Shown: positions 51,958 to 61,202, numbered from the stretch's first letter. The stretch is DNA of 64,000 nucleotides from JAJRZX01 sp964472295 (GCA_964472295.1 CAYYJQ010000002.1:1-64000); one strand, 5' to 3'. Numbers and translations: made by a program. The notes: generated by a model not told the origin, from the letters alone.

Positions 51958-52740
51958 TTAGATCCTCGCGAAAAACCTGTACCAAAAGAGGTATAGGATA
52001 AATTTTGTATTACCGATAAGGTATCTTCTCCAGAGGCGCCTCGGCTCCACGGCAAGTCTGCAGAGCCACTCGAAGCCATTGTCAAGGAGCCACGCCGGCC
52101 CCCTTCTCGTCATCTCGCTGATAAAATCAAATAGGCCGCCAACGCCCCAAACAACCTCCACATTCAGGCTCACGGCGTACCTGTCTATCCACTTCTCCTG
52201 CAGAGGGGCGCCGAAACCCACAAGGAGTATATCGGGCTTTACCCTGTTAATCTCCTTTATGAGTTCACTACAGTCATTGTGATCAAAGTACCCATGGTGC
52301 GTGCCCACGACCTTGAGGCCAGGGGCCTGTTCCTCAAGTCTCCTTGCCGCCTCCTCTGCCACGCCCTCACCGGCGCCAAGAAGATACACGCTTATGCCCT
52401 GCTCCGCATACTCCTTGCAGAAGTCCGCGATAAAGTCCGCCCCCGTCATCCTGCCGGGCAGGCGCACCCCCCAGAGCCTCGCCCCGAGTACCACACCCAC
52501 ACCGTCTGCGTACACGAGGTCCGCGCTGTTAAGAATCCTCCTGTAGCCCCTGTCCTTGAGGGAAAGGAGTGAGCAGTCGGCGTTAAGATACATAATCTTT
52601 CGGACCTTGCCGTCGCCGGCATACTTTAAAGTCTTCCTGAGAAGGCCCTCCCTGTCAAGAATATCGGTCTTTACGCCGAAAACCTCAACCGTATCCCTGG
52701 GCTCGCTATCCGCCTCTGACCTGCCACTCACTTCACCCAC
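51958..52740 (-). CDS. WecG/TagA/CpsF family glycosyltransferase (GT26)
   Basis: 260 residues. VYADGVGVVLGARLWGVRLP, RMTGADFI, VYLLGAGEGVAEEAA, ILLVGFGAPLQEKWI and VWGVGGLFDFISEMTRRGP are the family signatures, and the C-terminal FEWLCRLAVEPRRLWRRYLIGN is the helix that holds the enzyme to the membrane. By family it adds an N-acetylmannosamine-type (or similar) sugar to the undecaprenyl-linked primer, so it probably performs the second sugar addition after the priming transferase of this locus. Overlaps the flippase gene end by 13 nt. Confidence 0.95.
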   Translation of the reverse strand: MGEVSGRSEADSEPRDTVEVFGVKTDILDREGLLRKTLKYAGDGKVRKIMYLNADCSLLSLKDRGYRRILNSADLVYADGVGVVLGARLWGVRLPGRMTGADFIADFCKEYAEQGISVYLLGAGEGVAEEAARRLEEQAPGLKVVGTHHGYFDHNDCSELIKEINRVKPDILLVGFGAPLQEKWIDRYAVSLNVEVVWGVGGLFDFISEMTRRGPAWLLDNGFEWLCRLAVEPRRLWRRYLIGNTKFILYLFWYRFFARI

Positions 52741-54284
52741 CCCAGTTTTCGTCCCACGATAGATTCCACTCTTCTATACTCATCAAGCTTCAGGCAACGG
52801 CATACGACAAGAAAAAAGACCCAAGACACAAAGGAGATCAGGGCAATCTCGATTAACTGCACCGGCGTATTTTGAAGATTCAGGTATCTGGCAAGGATCC
52901 CCTTCATGAGCATAATGCTGACCCCCATGAAAAGCGTGGCCACACCTATCTTGAGGATTGAACCAAAGATATGGGAGATCTCTATGCCGCCAATTCCAGC
53001 ATTGAGTTTCATGTAAAGCAATAGGGTCGTAAAGACCGAGACGCCCAATGTGGCCATTGGTATGCCGATAATACCGAATATATTCATGAGGAGAAAATCC
53101 AGCAGGGCATTGAGTATGAGTGCCAGAAAAGTCACCTTGAAGGGGGTCCATGTGTCCCCTGAGGCAAAGAATATCCCCGAGAGAATAACGCTTGTGGCGC
53201 TGAAGAGAATGGCAAGGCTATAGAAGATGAAGACACCTGAGGCGAGCACGGCCGCGTCCCCGGTAAAGTTGCCCCTCTGGTAGAGGAGCCGGATTATGGT
53301 CTCGCTGAAGTACACGAAAATTAGCACCAGCGGGGCAAGGCCGAAGAGCACGAACCTGATGGCATAGGGGACAAATTTACGAAGATAATCCATATTACCC
53401 TCGGCGACTTCCTTGGAAAGGTGGGGCATAAGGGTCTTGCCGAAGGTGGCAACAGCCAATGAGACGGGCAGTAAAGTAAGCCTGTAAGTATAGCCCAACA
53501 CCGAGACCGAACCAGCCCCAAGCATTGAGGCAAATAAACGGTCTATCCCTATTATGCCCCTGTTTACGCCTATACCGCCGGCCCTTGGCCCCATGAGCCT
53601 TGCGACATTAATGAACTCTCTTATCCCGGAAAACCTGAACCTCGGAAGGACCCCCGCCTTTAAGAGGGCAAAAAAGAGGACGATGAGCTGAAGCGCCACC
53701 CCTGAGAGAAAACCTGCTACCACGGCCTTTATGCCCCAACGCCCTATGCCCCCGAAGAGGATGAAGGAGATGGCCCCGAGGTCGGGTAACTGCGCGGCCA
53801 GGGCCGGAACTCCAAACCTCTGGAGCGTATAGGAGAGCGCGGCCAGGAAGGCGGCAAGTCCCCCGATAAAGACCACGGGGCTCAAGAGTCGGAGCAGGTC
53901 CACGGCAAGGAGGTAGGCCTCGGTGGAGAAGCCGGGTGCCAGCAGGGCGACGAGGTAGGGAGCAACAAGATAAAGTACGACCGCGAGCACGAGCAGGGAG
54001 AGAAAGAACCACGTAAAGATATGGTTCGCCGCCTCAACGGCCCTCTCTCGGCCCTCCTTGACATGCTTGGACACAAGGTAGGGAACGAGGGAATAAGTGA
54101 GAACAGTATCGCCCATGCCCCATATGATGAGCGTTATCCAGACCGATATCATATAGGCGTCCGTAGTGGCGCTGACGCCGTACTCACGGGCTATTAATAT
54201 GACCTGCAAGAGACCAAAGACCCCAAGCCCCAACCGGGACAGGAGGTTTATCAATGCGGATCTGCCAAGCCTCTGTTGTCTCAA
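52728..54284 (-). CDS. MurJ/MviN-like lipid-linked oligosaccharide flippase
   Basis: 518 residues with about 14 hydrophobic segments, MOP superfamily. GVSATTDAYMISVWI, LSLLVLAVVLYLVAPYLVALLAPGF and AALSYTLQRFGVPALA follow the MviN/MurJ pattern, and PHLSKEVAEGNMDYLRKF is characteristic. In this operon it would take the place of Wzx and move the undecaprenyl-linked repeat unit across the inner membrane; a second housekeeping MurJ would then be expected elsewhere. Start TTG 54284 behind a GAGGG tract. Confidence 0.9.
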   Translation of the reverse strand: MRQQRLGRSALINLLSRLGLGVFGLLQVILIAREYGVSATTDAYMISVWITLIIWGMGDTVLTYSLVPYLVSKHVKEGRERAVEAANHIFTWFFLSLLVLAVVLYLVAPYLVALLAPGFSTEAYLLAVDLLRLLSPVVFIGGLAAFLAALSYTLQRFGVPALAAQLPDLGAISFILFGGIGRWGIKAVVAGFLSGVALQLIVLFFALLKAGVLPRFRFSGIREFINVARLMGPRAGGIGVNRGIIGIDRLFASMLGAGSVSVLGYTYRLTLLPVSLAVATFGKTLMPHLSKEVAEGNMDYLRKFVPYAIRFVLFGLAPLVLIFVYFSETIIRLLYQRGNFTGDAAVLASGVFIFYSLAILFSATSVILSGIFFASGDTWTPFKVTFLALILNALLDFLLMNIFGIIGIPMATLGVSVFTTLLLYMKLNAGIGGIEISHIFGSILKIGVATLFMGVSIMLMKGILARYLNLQNTPVQLIEIALISFVSWVFFLVVCRCLKLDEYRRVESIVGRKLGWVK

Positions 54285-54316
54285 CTCAATGCCCTCTGAA
54301 GTTCCTTAACGTCTTT

Positions 54317-55336
54317 TTACTTCTTGTAAAAGCCCAGCTCGGCTGCCCGCTTGTACACCTGTTTACGCTCCTTCAATATCCTCTCGTAATGCAGGGCATT
54401 GGAGGAATCGCACATCCTGCAAGTGGGAAGCCCCGAGAGGTCACGGTCGAGGTGCTTCCTTCTCAGCTCGTTAAAGGCTTCACTGTGCCAGAGGTCCTCT
54501 ATACTCGAGTCGTTGAAGTTACCTACAGAGAGGGCGCCGTCTATATCTGCACAACATACGGTGGCGGTCCCGTCCCAGAATATGAGGAGGCGGTCGAAGA
54601 GCTGGTGGCAAGGCCTTACCTTCTCCCTTTCTCCGCGTTCCACGTGCGTAAGGTCCTCGACGTTTCCGTACCTCCCAACTGGCAGGACGTTTATCTTATC
54701 CGCATGAGCGGCCCATAGCTCAAAGACACCGTAGATCTCTTCCTCTGTGTCCTTGCTGAGTATGGTATTAATAACCACTCGGGGTTTGTCCCTGCCCATA
54801 TCGTTACGCATCTTTATCAAGGTCATTATATTATCCCTGACCTGCTCATATTTAGCGTTTACACGGATATTCTCGTAGGTTTCCCTGCTAGAGCCATCGA
54901 AGCTGAAAGTTATGGAGTCAAGCCCTGAATTGATTAGCCCTCTGGCCTTCTCCTCTGTCAAGAGCGTCCCGTTGCTTGTGAAGTAGACCCATGGCACACC
55001 CCTGTCCTTGGCATAGCGGATCATCTCCATGAGCCTGGGGTGCAACATGGACTCACCAAAGCGGTTGAGCTTAAGAACTGGAACCTTTATCTCCACCGCG
55101 TTGTCCACGATCCTCTTGAAGAGCTCCATGCTCATGAATCCGCTCTTACGCGTCATGCCGTCACGATCGCACATAACACAGTTGAGGTTACAGACATCGG
55201 TAAGCTCGACGTAGACCGTAGGAGGAACTTTGGGAAGGATATGGAATTTTTTCTTTAAGGCCTTGCACGCGGAGTACAGAGGTTTTGCAAACCTTAGTGC
55301 TTTGACTTTTTTTAATTTTTGTATATCGGCAACCAT
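54317..55336 (-). CDS. Radical SAM/SPASM domain protein
   Basis: About 339 residues from ATG 55336 with a GAGG site. The radical SAM core holds TDVCNLNCVMCDRDG (CxxxCxxC), LNRFGESMLHPRL and VYFTSNGTLLTEEKA. The C-terminal SPASM segment has several Cys (KVRPCHQ, TATVCCADIDG, LPTCRMCDSS) that bind auxiliary iron-sulfur clusters. A typical SPASM enzyme oxidises or otherwise modifies a peptide, sugar or alcohol substrate. Its place between the co-polymerase and the flippase genes suggests it modifies a sugar or other component of the exported polymer (inference). Confidence 0.9.
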   Translation of the reverse strand: MVADIQKLKKVKALRFAKPLYSACKALKKKFHILPKVPPTVYVELTDVCNLNCVMCDRDGMTRKSGFMSMELFKRIVDNAVEIKVPVLKLNRFGESMLHPRLMEMIRYAKDRGVPWVYFTSNGTLLTEEKARGLINSGLDSITFSFDGSSRETYENIRVNAKYEQVRDNIMTLIKMRNDMGRDKPRVVINTILSKDTEEEIYGVFELWAAHADKINVLPVGRYGNVEDLTHVERGEREKVRPCHQLFDRLLIFWDGTATVCCADIDGALSVGNFNDSSIEDLWHSEAFNELRRKHLDRDLSGLPTCRMCDSSNALHYERILKERKQVYKRAAELGFYKK

Positions 55337-55386
55337 CTCATTAGGCCTCTGATGCAAACCTGAAAAGGGCGTACATCTGTAAGAAG

Positions 55387-57423
55387 TCAGTCCAGAAAAC
55401 TCTGGAGTATCTCAGGTACATACTCAGCCCGCTTGGTCAAGACGATGCCACTTACTGTACCGCCAGCTTCCCTTACCTTCTCTACGGCCCCCAAAAGCGA
55501 ACGTCTGGAGGTCTGATCAGCCTCTACCGTGAGAATGACGCCATCGGCGGCGCGAGCGAGGAGAAGGGCATCTCTGAACCCCGTGGTGCACGGCGTATCG
55601 ATAAGGACATATTCGTAATTCTCTCTGGCGTACTTGAGAAGCTCAGTCATCTTATCAGATGCGAGCACCTCGAAAGGGTCTTTTTTGTTCCTGAGAGGGT
55701 CCCCGGCGAATATCACCGCCAGACTGCAGGCACTGACAACAAGACCATCTGCCCCGAGGTCACTGCTGTAGTAATCCATGAGCCCCCTTGAGGGCTTGAC
55801 ATCTAAAATCCCTTCGAGCGAGGGGGCCCTCATGTCAGCCTCAACGACAAGAACCTTCTTGCCGCGTTTGGCAAGGGCCCTTGCGAGAAAGACAGCAGTC
55901 GTGCTCTTGCCCTCACCGCGTCCGGGGCTCGAAATGAGATAGATACTGCTCGGCCTCTCCATGTTCTTTAACCGTATGCTGTCGGCAAGACGCTCGTAAG
56001 CGGAGAGTGACCTTGCGAGCACCTTCTCAGTAAGCATCCCCAAAAGCTTGTTGCCACCGGCGTGAGAGCCAGAGCCTATCATAGAAGCGAACACCTTTTT
56101 CCTGTTATAAAAGGGTATCATCGGGATAGCTCCAAGCGCAGGTATCGGCACCTCTGACTCAATATCTTTTAAGGACGTGAAGGACGTGCTCCAGTACTCA
56201 ATCAAGAGGACGAAGGCAATGGCGGAGAACAGACTCGCCATAAGGGCCAGCGGTATAGTGATTGCCATCTTTGGCCAGTCAGGCTTTACATAGGAGTATA
56301 CCTTCGCGCTGTCCAGGACCTTAATCTCAACATCCCCGACATCCGAGTTCATCAGGGCCTCAATCTCAAGAATCTTCCCCTTGAGGGTAGTATAAAGATC
56401 CTGATGAACCTTCATGTCCTGGCTGAGCCTATCATACTCCACCTCCTCAAGAGGCAATGCCTTCAAGCGCTCCTTTATCTTCGGAATAATGGTATTCTTA
56501 TACTCCTCTATCTTAGCGCCAAGGGCCCTTACCTCTGGATGGTTAACTGACTTTTCTATCCTTAATGACGCCAGCTGACCTTCCATGTCCTTTAGCTCAT
56601 TCCCGTACTTATCCAGTCTGTTGAGTAATATCGTGGCCTCCTGATCATAGGAGAGTATGCCTGATTTGATCTTGTACTTACGGAACCTCTCCTGGGAGTC
56701 TTTGAGATTCTTGTCAGCCACGGCCAGCTGAACCTTTGTCGCCTCGAGCATGGAACGTAGCGGCAGTTTGCTGAGTTCCTTGTTCTTCTCCATAGCCAGC
56801 TCTACAAGCTTATTGCTGAGCGCCGTCGCTATCTCGGGAGACTCGCCCCATACCCCGACGTCTATGACTGTGGTATCCTCTTCAAGTTCTATATCCTCGA
56901 GGTCATCGAGCATCTCATCAACTGCCGAGGCAAGGTAGTTATCAGGCTTGTCCTTAAGTACGCCGATGTACTGCAAAAAGGCAAGGGGTTTGCCGATAAG
57001 AAAATCGTAGATATACCCGCGGATTATCTCCTTGACACTCTGCGGATCATTTGTCCTCTGCTCCCAGAGTTTGTCCCTCTTGAATGACTTGACAAGCTTC
57101 TCTGCAAGTTCGCGGCTTGTGAGCATCTGTATTATGTCGTTTGCCGGGTTGACGCCCGAGACCTGTCCGGCTGGCGTGGTAATGCCCTCGAACATTGAGA
57201 GTTGTTGCTTACTGCTGTACTGCACCCGTATCTTCGCCGTGGCCTTCCATGATGTGGTGACAAGGTAGGTCCCGAAGAGTATCCCCAGGAAGGTAACCCC
57301 GCAGACGAGAACGGCAAAATACTTCCTCTTGAACAGTGCATAGAGAAAGCCGTAAAGTATATCTCCCTGCGTCGATTCACTCTGCACTCTGTTTCCACTT
57401 GATGACTGGTTGGCCGGGCTCAT
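55387..57423 (-). CDS. Polysaccharide co-polymerase with BY-kinase-like ATPase (Wzc/ExoP type)
   Basis: 678 residues. An N-terminal Wzz domain has the first membrane helix at about 35-57 and a long periplasmic coiled coil (about 210-360), with the second helix near 385-410 (ITIPLALMASLFSAIAFVLL). The cytosolic ATPase follows with Walker A SSPGRGEGKST (498-508), Walker A' VVEADMRAP (526-534) and Walker B YVLIDTP. It controls chain length and couples to the outer-membrane exporter. The end (EILQSFLD) lacks the C-terminal Tyr cluster of true BY-kinases, so autophosphorylation there is not expected. The Asp of the usual DxDxR Walker A' is replaced by Glu (EADMR). Confidence 0.93.
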   Translation of the reverse strand: MSPANQSSSGNRVQSESTQGDILYGFLYALFKRKYFAVLVCGVTFLGILFGTYLVTTSWKATAKIRVQYSSKQQLSMFEGITTPAGQVSGVNPANDIIQMLTSRELAEKLVKSFKRDKLWEQRTNDPQSVKEIIRGYIYDFLIGKPLAFLQYIGVLKDKPDNYLASAVDEMLDDLEDIELEEDTTVIDVGVWGESPEIATALSNKLVELAMEKNKELSKLPLRSMLEATKVQLAVADKNLKDSQERFRKYKIKSGILSYDQEATILLNRLDKYGNELKDMEGQLASLRIEKSVNHPEVRALGAKIEEYKNTIIPKIKERLKALPLEEVEYDRLSQDMKVHQDLYTTLKGKILEIEALMNSDVGDVEIKVLDSAKVYSYVKPDWPKMAITIPLALMASLFSAIAFVLLIEYWSTSFTSLKDIESEVPIPALGAIPMIPFYNRKKVFASMIGSGSHAGGNKLLGMLTEKVLARSLSAYERLADSIRLKNMERPSSIYLISSPGRGEGKSTTAVFLARALAKRGKKVLVVEADMRAPSLEGILDVKPSRGLMDYYSSDLGADGLVVSACSLAVIFAGDPLRNKKDPFEVLASDKMTELLKYARENYEYVLIDTPCTTGFRDALLLARAADGVILTVEADQTSRRSLLGAVEKVREAGGTVSGIVLTKRAEYVPEILQSFLD

Positions 57424-57482
57424 AATATATGCCTCATTTAACTACTCTCCTACAAGGTTTTGGATGTGCTATCTTGTAATGG

Positions 57483-57602
57483 TCAGAACTTTACGATCTT
57501 TAAGACCAGAAAAGAGAAGAAGGCCACCAGTCCTGTCCACGACGCAAAGAAAGCCGCTATTATAAAGAACCTCAGGTATCGCTGAAACTTGTTATCGTCC
57601 AT
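57483..57602 (-). CDS. 39-residue single-helix membrane peptide
   Basis: A short reading frame starts at ATG 57602 with a good AGGAAAAGG site and encodes MDDNKFQRYLRFFIIAAFF then ASWTGLVAFFSFLVLK and a basic IVKF end: a charged head, one transmembrane helix and a positively charged tail. It fills the 239-nt space between the co-polymerase and exporter genes in the same direction. No family is recognised. A small accessory of the Wzc/Wza complex is possible (inference). Support: ribosome site, amphipathic layout and operon position. Confidence 0.65.
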   Translation of the reverse strand: MDDNKFQRYLRFFIIAAFFASWTGLVAFFSFLVLKIVKF

Positions 57603-57662
57603 AGCCTTTTCCTATCACCCGCCCTGACGGGCGCCTTTATCTTATTTACAGCTCTACGTTAA

Positions 57663-58973
57663 TTAACGAAACCCTAATGACGTTGAAGAGCCCCTTCCCA
57701 CGCCGGTCTCTATGTGCTGCCCAACCCAGTATCCGGTCTCGAGGTTGAAGAGGGGTTTGAGGATTTTGTCCAGATGGTCGAAGAAGCGGTCCACGTTTGA
57801 GATAAAGGTTCTCGGGACATATATAATATCGCCCTTTCCAACAACGGGGTTCTGGGAGATATCGCCCTTCGCGTAGAGCCTCTTGAGATCCAGAACCTGC
57901 ACGTCCGCAGACTTAGTGGCGCGCCCGCCCTTTATAAGTACGATGCTCCGTTGCTTTGCATCCAAGGTCAGCCCGCCGGCCATGGCGATGGCGTCAACTA
58001 CACCAGCCTGCCCGTCAGCAAGGAATACCCCCGGGTGTTGAACCTCGCCGAAGACAAATACCTTGTGCCCGCCCAGACCGCTCACCTCTACGCCTACCTG
58101 CGGGTCGGCGATCCTCTTCGGGGCGCTAATCCTCATAATGTCGAGCGAGACCTGCGGGTCAACTACGATCTTGGGCATGCCCATTGAAACAAGGTCCACC
58201 CCCACCTGCGGGTCCTCTATGAACCCTGAGAGTCCCTCGGTTATCTCCTTCCTTAAATCGCCAAGGCTCTTGCCTTCGGCGCGTATTTCGCCGACCAGAG
58301 GGATGAAGATAACCCCGTCAGGAGGAATGAACATCTTACGGCTGAGTTCTTCCTGATGGTAGACAGTAATTGATATTTCGTCCCCTGGCGCAAGGTATGA
58401 TTTGCGGTACTTGGAAAGCCCGTCTACGATGACCTGCCTTATCTCACGCAAGGACCTACCGTCAGTGTTTATATCGCCGACAAGGGGAAAGAATATATGC
58501 CCGTCCGAGGGCACGACAATCTCCCTGCTGAATTCATCATGACCGAAGATGGCCACGGAGATCTTGTCCCCAGGTGACAAGAACTGTTCCTTGCGCTCCG
58601 AGAGCCCTTTGGTTATAACACCCCTTAAATCCTTCAGGCTCATTCCTTTCGTATCAATCTCGCCCACTATGGGGTAAAAAAACTTTCCGTCAGCGGGGAT
58701 CCTGATTTTACGTGTAAGGTCTTCATGCCCGTAGACAACGATTGAGATTTCGTCTCCGGGAGAAAGCATAAACTTGCTGACCCCAAGTTTCTCTGTAAGA
58801 GCCCCTCCTGTAGGGGCACCCTCTGCACCGCCTTCCTGGACAGTACCCGGCGGCACGGGAGCGCTATCGCCATGCCCCCTGAGTCCCGCGCACCCCTCTA
58901 TCGCAGAAAGTAACGCGAGCATGAGCAGGAGGGCAAAGATTTTTCCAGTTTTATTCGCCAATTTTTCCTTCAT
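57663..58973 (-). CDS. Wza-like polysaccharide export lipoprotein with triplicated domains
   Basis: 436 residues from ATG 58973. A hydrophobic signal ends in AIEGC, a probable though imperfect lipobox (Cys28). Instead of the single export domain (PES) of Wza it has three in tandem, at about 68-129, 130-191 and 192-253, each beginning F/Y-L-S/A-PGD and exactly 62 residues long. Three 18-residue units starting DPQV (at about 254, 272 and 290) follow, the last running into an SLBB domain (KVFVFGEVQHPGVF, VVDAIAMAGGLT). The C-terminal stretch (NVDRFFDHLDKILKPLFNLE) may be the membrane-spanning helix. Role by family: outer-membrane pore and periplasmic channel for the polymer. Confidence 0.92.
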   Translation of the reverse strand: MKEKLANKTGKIFALLLMLALLSAIEGCAGLRGHGDSAPVPPGTVQEGGAEGAPTGGALTEKLGVSKFMLSPGDEISIVVYGHEDLTRKIRIPADGKFFYPIVGEIDTKGMSLKDLRGVITKGLSERKEQFLSPGDKISVAIFGHDEFSREIVVPSDGHIFFPLVGDINTDGRSLREIRQVIVDGLSKYRKSYLAPGDEISITVYHQEELSRKMFIPPDGVIFIPLVGEIRAEGKSLGDLRKEITEGLSGFIEDPQVGVDLVSMGMPKIVVDPQVSLDIMRISAPKRIADPQVGVEVSGLGGHKVFVFGEVQHPGVFLADGQAGVVDAIAMAGGLTLDAKQRSIVLIKGGRATKSADVQVLDLKRLYAKGDISQNPVVGKGDIIYVPRTFISNVDRFFDHLDKILKPLFNLETGYWVGQHIETGVGRGSSTSLGFR

Positions 58974-58976
58974 CAA

Positions 58977-59447
58977 TAAGCACCAGTTTTTTAGAGACCT
59001 CTCGGATGAAACTTAAAATATCCTTTATTCTTTATCCCAGCCCATTTATATTAATTTCTCACACACCTCACATCGTTACACCCTGGCAACCCGGCCATGA
59101 AAGACTATCTCCCCACATACATACCAGCCCCACTTATGCCCTCTCGTTCCAGGCGCTCAGGCACCCAGCCACAAAAACCGTCCCTACCTCCCCCGCCCCC
59201 CTGCCCTCTTTAACCACAAAGGTGCAAAGCAGGGTCTTGCCGATATTACCAGCACCCCTCATGTACCAGGACCTCACCCCGTCCCGCCCAATCCCAAGCG
59301 GTACTGGGCCGACCAGGATCATATCACAGATGAAGACGTTGAATAAGCGCGTAAAGCGCTACGATAAGCCCAAATCACCTGTCACCAGACTTCAGAGCCC
59401 CCGTGAGAAGGAAGCTCTTTAGAACACCATTTGCTGTACCCCTATTC
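58977..59447 (-). other. Intergenic region between exporter and priming transferase genes
   Basis: 471 nt without a recognised gene. The part near 58981-59070 is AT-rich and may hold a promoter for the exporter gene, but no confident box pair was found. One small hairpin (GCGC-GTAAA-GCGC, about 59347-59359) is seen. A plus-strand open frame covers much of it, but its composition and lack of a ribosome site argue against a gene. Confidence 0.5.
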
Positions 59448-61202
59448 TTACCTGGCTCCTATCTTCTTTAGAAGCACATTAAAGGTCCTCAAGATTATCT
59501 TCAAGTCCCCTATAAGCGACTGTTCCTTCACATAGGCGACATCATACCTTATCCAGTCATGGAAGTATGGACTGCCCCTTCCCTCCACCTGCCAGAGCCC
59601 TGTAATCCCGGGCTTCACCCTGAGCCTTATATCCCTCCAGCTCGGGCTGAACTTCATCTCGTCCATAACAAGGGGCCTTGGCCCCACAAGGCTCATCTCG
59701 CCCTTGATAACGTTAATGAGCTGCGGAATCTCATCAAGACTCGTCTTTCTGAGGAAAGCGCCCACCCGTGTAATCCTCGGGTCCCTGTCCATCTTGAATA
59801 CAGGGCCGTCCACGTTCTTGCTCTCCATGTATTTTTTCTGCAGTTTGTGTGCGTCCTTTATCATTGTCCTGAACTTCAACATGCCAAACTCGCGCCCGTC
59901 CTTGCCGCAACGCCTCTGGCGGTATATGACAGAGCCCGGAGAATCGAACTTGATGACAAGGGCTATGACCAGCATGAGTGGGGAGAGCGCCATGAGCGCA
60001 ACGGCGGAGAGAACGACATCCATGGCCCTCTTTGTAATGAGATAGGCCTGCGACTTCACCGCCTCCATCTTTGCCATGGAAACGCTGCTTATGCCCTCGG
60101 CACTGTCCCTTGAAGGGGCAAGGTTCATGTCCCCATGTTTTATATCACCCACAAGTGCCTTGTTGTTATAGGAACGGCCTTCTTTTATATCCGAATTGGA
60201 GGCGGCCACGCAGTAAAAGAGGCTCGCCCGGCTCATTACCTTCGTGTCCTGCCAGAGTATGCTCTCCCGGACAATGGCGCCCTCGTCCACCACGCACCCG
60301 CGGCCGAGTATGACCGGCCCAACGATCTGAGCGTGGTCCTTTACAACGCAGTTGTCGCCGATGACGGCAGGCCCGATCAGATAAGACCTCGGTGATATTG
60401 CCACGTTCTTTCCAACCCAGACATTGGCGCCAACTTCCTTGAGCCCGCTTGGCACATGGCCCTTGAGGATGCGGGACCTGTGAAGGTTGTAATAATCATC
60501 AATACTCTCAATGGTCCTTATAAAGCCCTCGAGCCTGTGAACATATACAGGCATTGAGGCCTTTTTCATGGCAGGGAACAACTGCTCCTTTATATCAAAA
60601 TACCCTTCGCTGTCCACAAGAGAGAGCACCTTGGAATTCACCATGAAAATGCCCTCGGACTTTACGAGGGACCGCCTGTTCCTTGAGGCATGGATAATGG
60701 AGATGTCATCGACAAGGCCGTCATCGCGGGCCTTGATGGTCTCGAGTGTGGCGTCCCGCCTGCACGAAGCCCCGATGGTAAGGGCCGCCCCCTTGTTCAT
60801 GTGAAATCTTATCAACTCGTCAACAGCGCTGTACTCGGCATAAGTGTTGCATTGCATAACAAGGACATCGTCGTCCTCGAAAAAGTCCCTGAGGTCGCGA
60901 AGGACCCCTGCCGTGCCCCGCGGCCGATCTTCCTCGTAGTACTCTATCTTTACGGGTGGCCTCCTGCCTCCAAAGTGCTCCGACGGGTCTACAGGCCGGG
61001 CGCCCTTGCGTCCAACTACCACTACGCTGGAGATGCCGTTGTCAGAGAGACACTGGATGGTCTGTTCCAGTATGGGCCTGTTAAAGACCGGCAGGGAACA
61101 TATTGGGGCGTGCTTGATGAGGGGCCTGAGGAGAGCGTTCTCTCCATCGGCAAGGATAACCGCCCTCTTTACCCTGGCTTTGATATGCGCGTGGTTAATC
61201 AT
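59448..61202 (-). CDS. Degenerate nucleotidyltransferase fused to priming sugar-1-phosphate transferase
   Basis: 584 residues. About 12-245 is a sugar nucleotidyltransferase fold whose signature is altered: AVILADGENALLRPL replaces the usual A-GG-x-GTRL-x-PL, and VMQCNTYAE lacks the catalytic Asp of the NGD site, though PRGTAG (94-99) remains. Residues ~258-345 are left-handed beta-helix hexapeptide repeats. About 388-584 is a bacterial sugar transferase (PssY/WbaP type) with a membrane hairpin (DVVLSAVALMALSPLMLVIA), KFRTM, TSLDEIPQLINVIKGEMSLV, GPRPL and PGITGLWQV. It probably starts synthesis by loading a sugar phosphate on undecaprenyl phosphate. The first domain may be a sugar-nucleotide sensor or scaffold (inference). 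First gene of the EPS locus. Confidence 0.92.
   Translation of the reverse strand: MINHAHIKARVKRAVILADGENALLRPLIKHAPICSLPVFNRPILEQTIQCLSDNGISSVVVVGRKGARPVDPSEHFGGRRPPVKIEYYEEDRPRGTAGVLRDLRDFFEDDDVLVMQCNTYAEYSAVDELIRFHMNKGAALTIGASCRRDATLETIKARDDGLVDDISIIHASRNRRSLVKSEGIFMVNSKVLSLVDSEGYFDIKEQLFPAMKKASMPVYVHRLEGFIRTIESIDDYYNLHRSRILKGHVPSGLKEVGANVWVGKNVAISPRSYLIGPAVIGDNCVVKDHAQIVGPVILGRGCVVDEGAIVRESILWQDTKVMSRASLFYCVAASNSDIKEGRSYNNKALVGDIKHGDMNLAPSRDSAEGISSVSMAKMEAVKSQAYLITKRAMDVVLSAVALMALSPLMLVIALVIKFDSPGSVIYRQRRCGKDGREFGMLKFRTMIKDAHKLQKKYMESKNVDGPVFKMDRDPRITRVGAFLRKTSLDEIPQLINVIKGEMSLVGPRPLVMDEMKFSPSWRDIRLRVKPGITGLWQVEGRGSPYFHDWIRYDVAYVKEQSLIGDLKIILRTFNVLLKKIGAR

Noticed and set aside
57663..58973. 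The Wza-like domain repeats as an assembly duplication
   Set aside because: The three export domains differ clearly in sequence (for example GHEDLTRK, GHDEFSRE, HQEELSRK), so they are an old internal duplication and not a read-assembly error.
59006..59422. 138-codon plus-strand frame in the gap before the exporter gene
   Set aside because: Pro/Ser/Thr-rich composition without domains, no ribosome site, and opposed to the surrounding operon.
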